Source: Deltaproteobacteria bacterium UBA1386 (lineage in GTDB: Bacteria > Desulfobacterota > Syntrophorhabdia > Syntrophorhabdales > Syntrophorhabdaceae). Taken from it: DNA of 64,000 nucleotides. Positions 17,221 through 25,430 of the stretch are shown in pieces; the first letter of the stretch is position 1; each line of letters begins with the position of its first letter. The notes under the pieces are model-generated. The model searched no databases, was not told where the DNA came from, and saw nothing but the letters and a program-made list of their open reading frames with translations. The stretch covers positions 8,100 through 72,099 of the forward strand of contig DBQU01000068.1 of assembly GCA_002305765.1 (NCBI GenBank), written 5' to 3'. A program made the position numbers and the translations under genes.

Positions 17221-18809
17221 AGGGAAAAGATGTCGTTGTAACTGTCCCGTTGTCTCATCACCGTCAGCTTGCCGCCCGTCTCTACGAGGACGCGGGCGGG
17301 GCGGGGAAAGGAGTTCGCGTTGGACGCGAAGAACTGGGGGCCGTAGGAGCCGGTGTCGTGGATGAGGACCACGTCACCCCTTACGGGTCTTCTCTGCAGG
17401 GAGACCTTGTACCTTGCGAGCATGTCGCCTGAGAAGCAGAGGTTGCCCGCCACGAAGGCCTCGAAGGGCTCCGGGTCCCTGCGGTCGCGGTCGTTGATGA
17501 TCTCCCAGCGGTTGACCGGCATGTACACGAGGGCCTCTCCGAAGCTGGTCACGCCCATCTCGAGGCTCACGAGATTGTGCCATTTCCCGACCCTCCTCAC
17601 CTGGGACACCCGCGCGAGGGTGACGGCCGAGTCTCCCACGACGCCGCGGCCCGGTTCGATGACGAGATCGGGCTCCCCCAGGTCCTTGAGGGCCCGGACG
17701 GTATCGACATCCTTCCCTCCAACGGGCACCTTGCCCCGGAGTATGGCCTCCACCATCTTCTCCTTGGGATAGGCGGTGTAGAATGTGTCGTCATTCCACC
17801 GCGAGGCATCGATCGAACCGTCGGGCCGGCGCTCGAAACCGCCCGTGCGGTTGTTCCATATGAAGACACGGCTCATGTCCCCCGTGAGCGACGCGAGGTA
17901 GCCATCCTTCACCCTCTCCGTGAACCTGTCCCACTCCTCCTTTGTCACGTAGGAGAGGGGGAAACCGCCACCGATGTTGATGATCTCGCACTTCCTGCCC
18001 GTCTGAGTAAGGAGATGCCCGAGTTCGATCATCTTGCCCAGGACTGCGAGGTACGGGGCAAGCTCCGCGATCTGGGAGCCGATATGGGTGTGAAAACCGA
18101 GGAAACGGATATGGGGATGACTGTTCAGGGTCTTAAGGAACCGGGGCATATCATCGAGGCAAGCCCCGAACTTCGTCCATCTCCCCGCGGTGAAGACGGC
18201 CTCCGCAGTAACATGGCCAAGCTCAAACCCGCTGAGGCGCACGACGACCCGCGGACTCTTTCCCATTTGTTTCGCCATCCCGGAGACGATCTGGAACTCC
18301 TCGATGCTGTCCGCCACGATGAGCATGTCCGTCTCGATGGCGCGGGCGATGAGAAAGTCCTCCTTGCAGTTGCCGTTGAGATCGAGTTTAACCGGAGGGG
18401 CCCCCGCCTCGAGGGCACACCGGGTCTCGTAGTAGGAGGCCACATCGATCCCCGCCCCCTCCTTGAGAACAACGCGGAACACCGCCGGATGCGCGCATGC
18501 CTTCGCGGCAAACCGCACCTAGCCTTTCGGATAGAGGTCCCGGAAGACCTTCCCGAAGGCCCGCACGTTCCGGGCTATGACATCGGCGGAATAGACGTGC
18601 AAAGGAAGCTTGTACCGCTCGATCCACCACGAGAGGGAACGCTCGGCGATATGGGCCTCTTTCCCCGACGGCTTCACAAACTCTCCATCCCCCGCATCAC
18701 TCCCCGTCACCGGACGAGCGCTCGACGCACCCACACCCGATCCAAGAAGCGCCGCGGCCCCCACCCCGACAACCCCATACTTGATAAACCCCCGCCTATC
18801 GATATCCAC
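17217..18809 (-). CDS. Tat-exported PLP fold-III decarboxylase-like protein, interrupted by an in-frame TAG
   Basis: Read through the TAG at 18519-18521, the gene encodes 530 residues. It starts at GTG 18809 with a strong GAGGAGG site and has a twin-arginine signal DRRGFIKYG (4-12), a hydrophobic stretch and an Ala-rich cleavage region. The mature part resembles diaminopimelate/ornithine decarboxylases (Y4yA-like): VYSADVIARNVRAF, the PLP Lys103 in RFAAKA, GFHTHIGSQ, INIGGGFP, EPGRGVVGDSAV, and LCFSGDML (CxxGD-like). The stop falls at residue 97, just before the PLP lysine segment, with perfect frame continuity on both sides. It is therefore either a recent nonsense mutation, an assembly error, or a read-through codon such as pyrrolysine. 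The downstream piece from GTG 18518 would lack the export signal. A Tat signal fits a cofactor enzyme folded in the cytoplasm and used in the periplasm, for example as an amino-acid racemase or decarboxylase. Confidence 0.8.
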
Positions 18810-18944
18810 AACGGCCTCCTCACGGGAACGGTTATGGAAAGCGCTAACGGCTTTCCTGTCTTTGACAGACTCATGAAGAAACCCATCTTTCCTGTCGTTT
18901 CGGCCTGATCCGGAATCCACAGATTCTTCCAACAACACATATTT

Positions 18945-18972
18945 CCTGGATTCCGGCCTTCGCCGGAATGAC
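18945..18972. repeat. Palindromic intergenic repeat (GTCATTCCGGCGAAGG family)
   Basis: A 28-nt unit whose core folds into an 8-bp stem (ATTCCGGC...GCCGGAAT). The same unit occurs twice, inverted, inside the element at 452-605. REP-like. Confidence 0.65.
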
Positions 18973-19048
18973 AGGGATTGAAACAATCAGGGAAAAGGCG
19001 GGTACATTGAACAACCCTTCGAACCCGCAGAAAGCCTTTTCTGCTTTT

Positions 19049-19094
19049 ACCCGTCCGCCCGTTAGGCGCACAAGCGCCGACCCGTCCGCCCGTT
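19049..19094. repeat. 15-nt direct repeat flanking a small hairpin, downstream of lysS
   Basis: ACCCGTCCGCCCGTT occurs at 19049-19063 and 19080-19094, around a GGCGC...GCGCC hairpin, with a second hairpin (GCAGAAA...TTTCTGC) next to it at about 19027-19044. The latter may help end the leftward lysS transcript. Confidence 0.45.
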
Positions 19095-19102
19095 CACTCC
19101 TG

Positions 19103-20581
19103 TTACGGTCGCAAGAGCGGAAAAAGTATCACTTCCCGTATCGACGCACTGTCCGTGAGCAGCATCGTCAGCCTGTCTATGCCGATCCCCTGGCCGGCGG
19201 TCGGGGGAAGACCGTATTCGAGGGCGGTGATATAGTCGTCATCGAGGGTCGCGCCCTCTTCCTTCTGCGCTATCTGGAACTCGAAGCGCTCGCGCTGGTC
19301 CTCCGGGTCGTTGAGCTCGTTGAAGCCGTTGGCTATCTCCATGCCCGATATGTAGAGCTCAAAGCGCTCCGTGATATCGGGGTTCTCTGCGCTGCGCTTC
19401 GCGAGGGGAGAGACCTCTATGGGGTACTGGGTTATGAAGGTGGGCTGGATGAGCTTCTTTTCGCAGAGTTCCTCGAAGATCTCGGTGATGAGCTTACCCT
19501 TCGACTCCTTCTCGGCGCCCTCTATCTCAAGCTCCTTTGCGTACGCGGCAAGGCGCGCCGGGTCGTCAAGGGCGGAGAGGTCGAAATTGCCGTACTCGGC
19601 CATGGCCTCGGCCATGGTGATCTTCCTCCAGGGCGGGGTGAAGTCTATCTGCTGCTCATTATATGTAATGGTGTAGGTTCCGAAGATCTCCTTCACCAGC
19701 GACGATACCATGTCCTCGGTGAGGGCCATGAGGTCCTCGTAAGTGGCGTAGGCCTGGTAGTATTCGAGCATGGTGAACTCCGGGTTGTGGCGCACGGAGA
19801 TGCCTTCGTTGCGGAAGTTCCTGTTGATCTCGAAGACGCGCTCGAAACCTCCCACGACAAGACGCTTGAGGTAGAGTTCCGGGGCTATACGGAGGAAAAG
19901 GTCCATGCCCATGGCGTTGTGATGGGTGACGAAGGGCTTGGCCGTGGCGCCGCCGGGGATGACCTGCATCATGGGCGTTTCCACCTCGATGAAGTCGCGC
20001 TCGATGAAATACCGCCTGATATAGTCGATGATCCTTGCCCGCGTTTTGAAAACGTCCCGCACCTTTTCGTTGACGATGAGGTCGAGGTAGCGCTTGCGGT
20101 AGCGTTCCTCGACGTCCTTGAGCCCATGCCATTTCTCGGGCAGAGGGCGCAGGGACTTGGTAAGGAGCTTTACGCTGTCGGCGAGCACCGTCAGTTCCCC
20201 TGTTCTCGTCTTGAAGACCTTGCCCTCGAGGCCGATGATGTCGCAGATGTCGAACTTCTTGAATACATCGTAGCCGGGGCTTTTCAGGACATCCTTGCGG
20301 ATATAGGCCTGCATCTTCCCCTTCCTGTCCTGCACATGGATGAAGGCGCTCTTGCCGAAATCGCGGAAGGCCATGATGCGTCCCGCGATTGCGACACGCT
20401 CTTCGTTCTTTTCCAGGTCTTCGGCGCTTTGCGGCCCGAACCTTTCTTCCACGTCCTTCGTCGTGGTATAGGGACCCCTGTCCTGGGGGTAGGTATCGAT
20501 GCCCTGCTCCTTCAGGCTTTTTTCTTTTTCCTTGCGCACGGCATAGAGCTCATTTGTCGGTTCCATCGTATCCTCTGTCAA
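19103..20581 (-). CDS. lysS: Lysyl-tRNA synthetase, class II
   Basis: A 492-aa class II enzyme charging tRNA-Lys. The N-terminal OB-fold anticodon domain (VAIAGRIMAFRDFGKSAFIHVQD) is followed by the catalytic domain: motif 1 region around KRYLDLIVNEKVRDVFKTRA, motif 2 FRNEGISVRHNPEFTMLE, and motif 3 GLPPTAGQGIGIDRL. Length and motifs are normal, so it is expected to be functional. It lies 15 nt from rimO on the same strand. It is an ordinary LysS and not the pyrrolysine enzyme, which would be shorter and lack the OB domain. Confidence 0.95.
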   Translation of the reverse strand: MTEDTMEPTNELYAVRKEKEKSLKEQGIDTYPQDRGPYTTTKDVEERFGPQSAEDLEKNEERVAIAGRIMAFRDFGKSAFIHVQDRKGKMQAYIRKDVLKSPGYDVFKKFDICDIIGLEGKVFKTRTGELTVLADSVKLLTKSLRPLPEKWHGLKDVEERYRKRYLDLIVNEKVRDVFKTRARIIDYIRRYFIERDFIEVETPMMQVIPGGATAKPFVTHHNAMGMDLFLRIAPELYLKRLVVGGFERVFEINRNFRNEGISVRHNPEFTMLEYYQAYATYEDLMALTEDMVSSLVKEIFGTYTITYNEQQIDFTPPWRKITMAEAMAEYGNFDLSALDDPARLAAYAKELEIEGAEKESKGKLITEIFEELCEKKLIQPTFITQYPIEVSPLAKRSAENPDITERFELYISGMEIANGFNELNDPEDQRERFEFQIAQKEEGATLDDDYITALEYGLPPTAGQGIGIDRLTMLLTDSASIREVILFPLLRP

Positions 20582-20595
20582 TTGGCGATATATTT

Positions 20596-21861
20596 CTATA
20601 CTTCCACAACGACGTCATAATCAAGTGTTTTCACGACCTTTCCGTCGCGTATGTCTCCTTCGGAACAGGCGCCGTTCACGAAGGCGACCCCGTCGATGTC
20701 GGGCGCCTGGGTGAGCATCCTGCCCACCTTCGGGCTCGCGCCGACGTCCTCCACGATGACCTTCACCGTCTTCCCCAGAAGGTCCGCGAGACGGGTGCGG
20801 GATATTTCCACCTGCGTCTCCATGAGGCGCGTGTAGCGGTCGCGCTTTACCCCTTTGCGTATCTGCCCCTTCATCCTGTACGCCGCGGTGCCTTCCTCCC
20901 TGGAGTACATGAAGGCGCCCAGCATGTCGAACTGATGGCGGCGCACGAAGGAGAGAAGGGCCTCGAACTCCTCTTCCGTCTCAGTCGGGAACCCGACGAT
21001 GATGGACGTCCGGAGCACCGCCCCGGGTATGCGCTGCCTCATCATCGCGAGCGTCTCTTCGAGGTAGGCCCTGGTATGCCCCCTGCCCATGAGGGAGAGG
21101 ATACGGTCCTCTGAATGCTGGATGGGGACATCGAGGTAGGGTATCACCCGCGCGTCGCTTCCCATGACGTCGATGAGCCCCTCCGTGATCCCCTTCGGAT
21201 GCATGTACAGGAGCCTGAGATGCCAGTCACCCTTTTCCTTCAGGAGTGAGCGGATAAGACCGGTCAGCCCCTGTTCCCGTCCGGCGTCCTTTCCGTAGGA
21301 CGTGATGTCCTGACCGATGACGTTGATCTCACGATAACCCTGGTCGAGGAGCCAGCGGAACTCCCCGATCACGTCCTTTTCGGCCCTCGACGTCAAGCCT
21401 CCGCGGATGGCCGGTATGGTGCAGTACCGGCACCGGTTGTCGCAGCCTTCCTGTATTTTGAGATACGCCGTCGGCGGCTTCGTAAGCACCTGCCGGGGAA
21501 AGGTTTCCGAAAAACCTCCTTTCCCGAGGTGCAGGCCGCTTTTGCCGATGACGCGTTCTATCTCACCATACCGTGACCTGCCCACGAAGGCATCCACCTC
21601 GGGAAGGAGCCCGGCAAGCTCTTCGCCGTAGCGCTCCACGAGACATCCCGTGACAACAACCTTCCTGCCCGGCTCCCGGGCCGCCTCGAGGATGGTCTCG
21701 ATGGACTCCCGCGCGGCCTCGGCGATGAAGGCGCAGGTGTTGACGATGATCGTGTCGCCGTCATCGGAGACGGTGTGCCCCGCCGAGCAGAGTCTGCCCA
21801 CCATGTATTCCGATTCGACGAGGTTCTTGGGACATCCCAGGCTTACGATCCTAAATCTCAT
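20596..21861 (-). CDS. rimO: Ribosomal protein S12 methylthiotransferase RimO
   Basis: A radical SAM enzyme that methylthiolates an Asp of ribosomal protein S12. It has an N-terminal UPF0004 domain with the first cluster-ligand Cys in SLGCPKN and further Cys in NTCAF and GCLVERYG, a radical SAM core with CDNRCRYC, and a C-terminal TRAM domain (LGKTVKVIVEDVG). The S12-type RimO is favoured over MiaB by PKN after the first Cys and the IPAIRGGLTSR segment. GTG 21870 is an alternative start with a closer GGAGA. It overlaps the upstream TIGR02757 gene. Confidence 0.93.
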   Translation of the reverse strand: MRFRIVSLGCPKNLVESEYMVGRLCSAGHTVSDDGDTIIVNTCAFIAEAARESIETILEAAREPGRKVVVTGCLVERYGEELAGLLPEVDAFVGRSRYGEIERVIGKSGLHLGKGGFSETFPRQVLTKPPTAYLKIQEGCDNRCRYCTIPAIRGGLTSRAEKDVIGEFRWLLDQGYREINVIGQDITSYGKDAGREQGLTGLIRSLLKEKGDWHLRLLYMHPKGITEGLIDVMGSDARVIPYLDVPIQHSEDRILSLMGRGHTRAYLEETLAMMRQRIPGAVLRTSIIVGFPTETEEEFEALLSFVRRHQFDMLGAFMYSREEGTAAYRMKGQIRKGVKRDRYTRLMETQVEISRTRLADLLGKTVKVIVEDVGASPKVGRMLTQAPDIDGVAFVNGACSEGDIRDGKVVKTLDYDVVVEV

Positions 21862-22687
21862 GAACGGCACATTTCTCCCTGCATCTGTCGCTTCTTTTCC
21901 CCGTGCACCCCGCCCCGATGCCGACGCCGTGGCAAAGGAAAAAGTCGTATTTCAAGGGGTCCGATGGGCAATAGCGCTTCAAGGCCTCCGTGATCTCCCG
22001 GGCAGCCCGGTACGAAGGGGTCTTCCGCCCGGTCCAGCCGAGGCATCTTCCCACCTTGTATATGTGCGTGTCGAGGGGTATGGTAAGGTCCGCCGGATCG
22101 ATGAAATCCCAGATGCCGATATCTATCTCGTCCTTTCTCACCATCCACCGGAGGAACATGCTCCAGCGCTTCTGCGCCCCCGTCGACGACGGCCTCGGAA
22201 AGAAGAAGGTGAGCCTGTCGTCACCGGCAAGGTAGGCATCACGGATGCGCCAGACGGCCCGCCGGGTGTCGCCCTCGTAAAAGGAGCGGAACATGGCGCC
22301 CAGGGACCCGTGATCGCCGACGATCCGGTGCAGCACCTCGAAAAGGTGAACAAGATCGTCCTCCTTCTGGAAGCGGTAGTACAGGCCTTTCAGTCCCTCC
22401 CACGCGCCACGCCGGACGAAGCGTTCGGGGCCCTCGTCCATCAGCGCGAAGAGCTTCTCGAGGAAGCCCATGAAGACCTCGATCCTCCCGTAGGCGAACT
22501 GCGCCGCGATGAAGCCGGCGATCTCCCTGTCGGCGTCAAGGTGCCAGCGGTGGACGAAGGAAACGGGGTCCCCGTCCATCCGCCGGATAACCGCCGGCCC
22601 TTCTCTCTTGTAGATCCTTTCGAGATCGACTATCTGGGACCACCTTCCCGCGAAGGCCCCTGCATAAGGGACCGGATTTGCGAACAA
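21851..22687 (-). CDS. TIGR02757 (DUF2400) family protein
   Basis: A 278-aa protein of a conserved family of unknown function. Family stretches are DPVSFVHRW, DREIAGFIAAQFAYGR, KRWSMFLRWMVRKDEID, LTIPLDTHIYKVGRCLGW and the C-terminal KYDFFLCHGVGI. The Cys-rich tail (GCTGKRSDRCREKC) might bind a metal. Helical hairpin character around LTIPLDTHI recalls DNA-glycosylase-like HhH proteins, but no activity is established. The start TTG 22687 has a weak ribosome-binding site; a GTG slightly downstream is possible. It overlaps rimO by about 11-20 nt, so translational coupling is likely. Confidence 0.85.
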   Translation of the reverse strand: MFANPVPYAGAFAGRWSQIVDLERIYKREGPAVIRRMDGDPVSFVHRWHLDADREIAGFIAAQFAYGRIEVFMGFLEKLFALMDEGPERFVRRGAWEGLKGLYYRFQKEDDLVHLFEVLHRIVGDHGSLGAMFRSFYEGDTRRAVWRIRDAYLAGDDRLTFFFPRPSSTGAQKRWSMFLRWMVRKDEIDIGIWDFIDPADLTIPLDTHIYKVGRCLGWTGRKTPSYRAAREITEALKRYCPSDPLKYDFFLCHGVGIGAGCTGKRSDRCREKCAVHEI

Positions 22688-22805
22688 TGTACACCAGGTG
22701 GGCCGATCTTTTCAAATCGTGTCCCGCCAGGGCAGCCCCGTTTTATATGGTAACCACACCCATATTTTCTAATTAATAAAACAGCAGCGCGTCCTTCCAT
22801 GATCC

Positions 22806-23039
22806 ATGGTAGATTGGTTCTTGGTTCTGCAAGACATCAATTTCATACGCAACCTGACGGGGGGTACGCTTGACCAAAAAAAATGTCCTCATTGCGGCAA
22901 AGAAGTGAAGGTCATTCCCTTCGGGAGCAGGTATATCGCTGTTTGCTGCAACCAGATCGTTTATGTCGGCCACGAAGCCCCGCGCAGTGAAGAGACCGAC
23001 AACCCGCAGGAGAATGCAGACAGGGGGCAACATCAATGA
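22806..23039 (+). CDS. Possible small zinc-ribbon protein
   Basis: The convincing part is KCPHCGKEVKVIPFGSRYIAVCCNQIVYV, which has two Cys pairs spaced as in small rubredoxin-like zinc ribbons. Start codon and upstream residues are uncertain: ATG 22806 lacks a clear ribosome-binding site. No neighbour is co-oriented closely. The antisense frame at 22773-23105 is less protein-like. The rest of 22688-23346 holds the porin promoter and nothing else I recognise. Confidence 0.35.
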   Translation: MVDWFLVLQDINFIRNLTGGTLDQKKCPHCGKEVKVIPFGSRYIAVCCNQIVYVGHEAPRSEETDNPQENADRGQHQ

Positions 23040-23189
23040 GCGCCAGGTCCTCGCAGGCGCCCAACATGTGTCCAGGTGCCCCGGCACTCGAAACCCTCGC
23101 CCCATGATCCCCGGCCAAACCGGCCTCTTTTAGAATAAGAACCCGGACATCTCTTTCCCCGAAATAAAGCTCGGACCGGTTTTTTTGTG

Positions 23190-23240
23190 TTGACCTGCCG
23201 TTATATCCCATGATATATAGCACGTGTAATATACACACGT
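23190..23240 (+). promoter_or_regulatory. Porin promoter with operator-like dyad
   Basis: TTGACC (23190-23195) and TATATA (23214-23219) are spaced by 18 nt. Right at the expected start site is a dyad ACGTGT-N7-ACACGT (23222-23240), itself bounded by two ATATAGC direct repeats. Placement over the start site suggests a repressor site. Confidence 0.6.
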
Positions 23241-23346
23241 ATATAGCGGTCGGCATCCCCAGGTGCAGATCGGGGTTCCGTCCCGGTGCTTACGGGCTGA
23301 TAAAGTTAAGATCTCCGGATCATGTCAATATTCGAAGGAGGATGGA

Positions 23347-24654
23347 ATGAAGAAGTGTTTGCTGGTTTTGTTTGTGGTCTCTCTTATTCTTCCGGTTCTG
23401 TGCAATGCCGGCAGCGTGTCGAGCAGATACGATGTCACATTCGGCGGCTTCGTGAAGTTCGACCTGGGCTTCACATCCCAGAACGGCAATGCCGATGCCA
23501 GTACGGCGGCCAGGAGCAGTACATCCAGCCGAAAGGTCCTTGCCGACGAGTATGGCAACACATTCATGAGCGGCGGCGAGACACGTTTCAACTTCCTTGT
23601 CAAGGGTCCCGACCTCTGGGGCGCGAAGACGAGCGCCTTTATCGAAGGCGATTTCCGCGGTGTGACAACGGGTAACCAGTACGGCGGCTTCAACCTGAGA
23701 CACGCCTTCATGAAGCTTAAATGGCAATCCGCCGAGCTGATCGCCGGCCAGACCTGGCAGCAGTTCGGTATGCCTTACTACGGCGCGTGGATGGGCGCCG
23801 GCGACGTGACGGAATACCTCAGGGGGATCAGGCTGCCTCAGATCGCTCTCAGGTATTTCTTCACAAGGGAATTCAACGCCATGTTCGGCCTTGTCTCCGC
23901 GACGGAATGGTCGGGTGCCAACAACTACTACGCCAATGGCGTCCGCGGTTCGAATGACGGCTTCGCCAGGAGCAGCTGGCCCGGGTTCGAGGGCGAGATC
24001 GCGTACTGGACGGACCGCTGCGGCAAGATCGGCCCCAATAACCTGAAGTTCGCGTTGGGCGGGTATTACGGCAAGGACAACGGCACGAGCGCGACGTATC
24101 TCACCGCGGCCGGCAACGATTACAGGGACGACACGATCAATTCCTGGGTCGCCGCCTTCAGGTACTCAATACCCATCGTCCCCGAGAGAAAGGGCAATAA
24201 GGCGATGGCCGTCCTTCTCAACGGCAATTTCTTTATCGGCCAGAACATCGCGGGCAACAACTGGCTCGGTACGGCGGGCTTGAGCGAGGGAAGCTATCAG
24301 AGACCGACCGGCGATCTGACGGCCCCGACGTCCTTCGGTCTTTTCACACAGGCGTCCTGGTGGATCACCGACAGCCTCTCGCTCAACGGGATGTACGGCT
24401 ACCTGAAGTTCAACTACAGCGGGTACGGGCGCAGCTTCAGCGCGACGGCCCGCGACAGGATCAACATGTCACAGACCTATGCGGCGAACCTCCTGTGGGA
24501 TGCCAATCAGGCCATCAGGTTCGGTATCCAGTGGATCCGGAACTTCTCGGGCTATAACGGGTACGGCACCCCCGGCACCAGCGTCGGTACCGGCAATGCC
24601 GATCGCACGGGCGTTGCCGATATGTACAGGTTCGGAGCCTGGTACTTCTTCTGA
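23347..24654 (+). CDS. Outer-membrane beta-barrel porin, DcaP-like
   Basis: A 435-aa precursor with a signal peptide (hydrophobic residues 4-19, cleavage near CNAG). Start ATG 23347 follows a good GGAGG; the frame is open further upstream but lacks signals. The mature protein begins YDVTFGGFVKFDLGF and continues as alternating amphipathic strands (AELIAGQTWQQFG, ALRYFFTREFNAMFGLV, SLNGMYGYLKFNYSGYG), ending in FGAWYFF, the C-terminal aromatic signature read by the BAM complex. It resembles DcaP-type trimeric porins for aromatic or dicarboxylate substrates; that substrate link is inference. It has a single-gene transcript with its own promoter and a terminator at 24685-24715. Confidence 0.8.
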   Translation: MKKCLLVLFVVSLILPVLCNAGSVSSRYDVTFGGFVKFDLGFTSQNGNADASTAARSSTSSRKVLADEYGNTFMSGGETRFNFLVKGPDLWGAKTSAFIEGDFRGVTTGNQYGGFNLRHAFMKLKWQSAELIAGQTWQQFGMPYYGAWMGAGDVTEYLRGIRLPQIALRYFFTREFNAMFGLVSATEWSGANNYYANGVRGSNDGFARSSWPGFEGEIAYWTDRCGKIGPNNLKFALGGYYGKDNGTSATYLTAAGNDYRDDTINSWVAAFRYSIPIVPERKGNKAMAVLLNGNFFIGQNIAGNNWLGTAGLSEGSYQRPTGDLTAPTSFGLFTQASWWITDSLSLNGMYGYLKFNYSGYGRSFSATARDRINMSQTYAANLLWDANQAIRFGIQWIRNFSGYNGYGTPGTSVGTGNADRTGVADMYRFGAWYFF

Positions 24655-24684
24655 TCTCCCGCCGCAACCCCTTTTATAAGCACG

Positions 24685-24715
24685 AAAAGGGCCCTTCGAG
24701 GCCCTTTTTCTTTTG
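24685..24715 (+). terminator. Rho-independent terminator after the porin gene
   Basis: A 9-bp stem (AAAAGGGCC / GGCCCTTTT) with a 6-nt loop, followed by TCTTTT, lies 30 nt after the porin stop. Confidence 0.85.
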
Positions 24716-24929
24716 CCTGAACCCGCCCTCCCCTGGAGACGTCTGCCGGCCACGACGCAAATGGGGTCAGTGCCGGCATCTTTCCCCGGGGCCCTCCTGA
24801 CGCCTTAACACCTCATTGGAATGGCGAAACCGACGTGCATCGGGCAGAAAAAGAGGGTCATTTTTCTTCTTCCGAAAGTAATATGCTCAGACATGCTACG
24901 ATCACATTGACACGCACAAGGAGGAACGC

Positions 24930-25292
24930 ATGAAAAAAGGGAGGACTGGGGTTCGCGGAGGGAACGGGCGGGGGCCCGGGCTGTTCCTGATCTCTCTGGC
25001 CATTGCGGCATCGTTCCTTGGCTTCGGCGCCGGAGCATCTCTCTCGGGGGACTCCGCGGGCCTGAGCGGGGACATCTCGAGCTACAGCGGCCAGGCCTCT
25101 GAGGCGCATTCGAGCGGCGGGTCCTATCTGCAGACATACAGGGCCAGGACCTACCACTGCGAGACGAAGAACATTCACACCGGCGTTTGCAGCTGCCCCG
25201 CCGGCTACAGCGCTCAGCTGGTAGCCCTGGCGGAAGGCCCCTCCTGTGATTACGAGCCCTGCTGGATCACCTATGGATACGTCTGCGAGTAA
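24930..25292 (+). CDS. Small secreted cysteine-containing protein, unknown
   Basis: A 120-aa protein with a clear AAGGAGG ribosome-binding site. The N-terminal basic region is followed by a hydrophobic segment (about 18-36) and a possible signal cleavage after GAGASL. The mature part has a low-complexity Ser/Gly stretch and then a Cys-rich end: HCETKNIHTGVCSCPAGY and SCDYEPCWITYGYVCE, with seven Cys, i.e. probably several disulfides in the periplasm or outside. I do not recognise the family. Its own terminator is not evident; it converges on the PAS sensor gene. Confidence 0.6.
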   Translation: MKKGRTGVRGGNGRGPGLFLISLAIAASFLGFGAGASLSGDSAGLSGDISSYSGQASEAHSSGGSYLQTYRARTYHCETKNIHTGVCSCPAGYSAQLVALAEGPSCDYEPCWITYGYVCE

Positions 25293-25430
25293 CCGAGCGG
25301 GCTGCCGGCCTGAGTTCTGATCTCCGCTCAGGCAAGGCTTTTCGGGACCTGACCCCCTGCCGTCGTTCCGGCATGAGAGAAGGGTGTCCTTGGCGCGGAT
25401 CGAACGTGGTCTGCAGAAGGAAAGACACTT

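Noticed and set aside
19103..20581. Pyrrolysyl-tRNA synthetase to explain the TAG codon
   Set aside because: Length, OB-fold and motifs are those of ordinary LysS.
18968..20620. 550-aa rightward frame opposite lysS
   Set aside because: Antisense shadow of lysS; no family features.
23320..23727. Leftward frames over the porin start
   Set aside because: Antisense to a signal-peptide-bearing porin with promoter and terminator.
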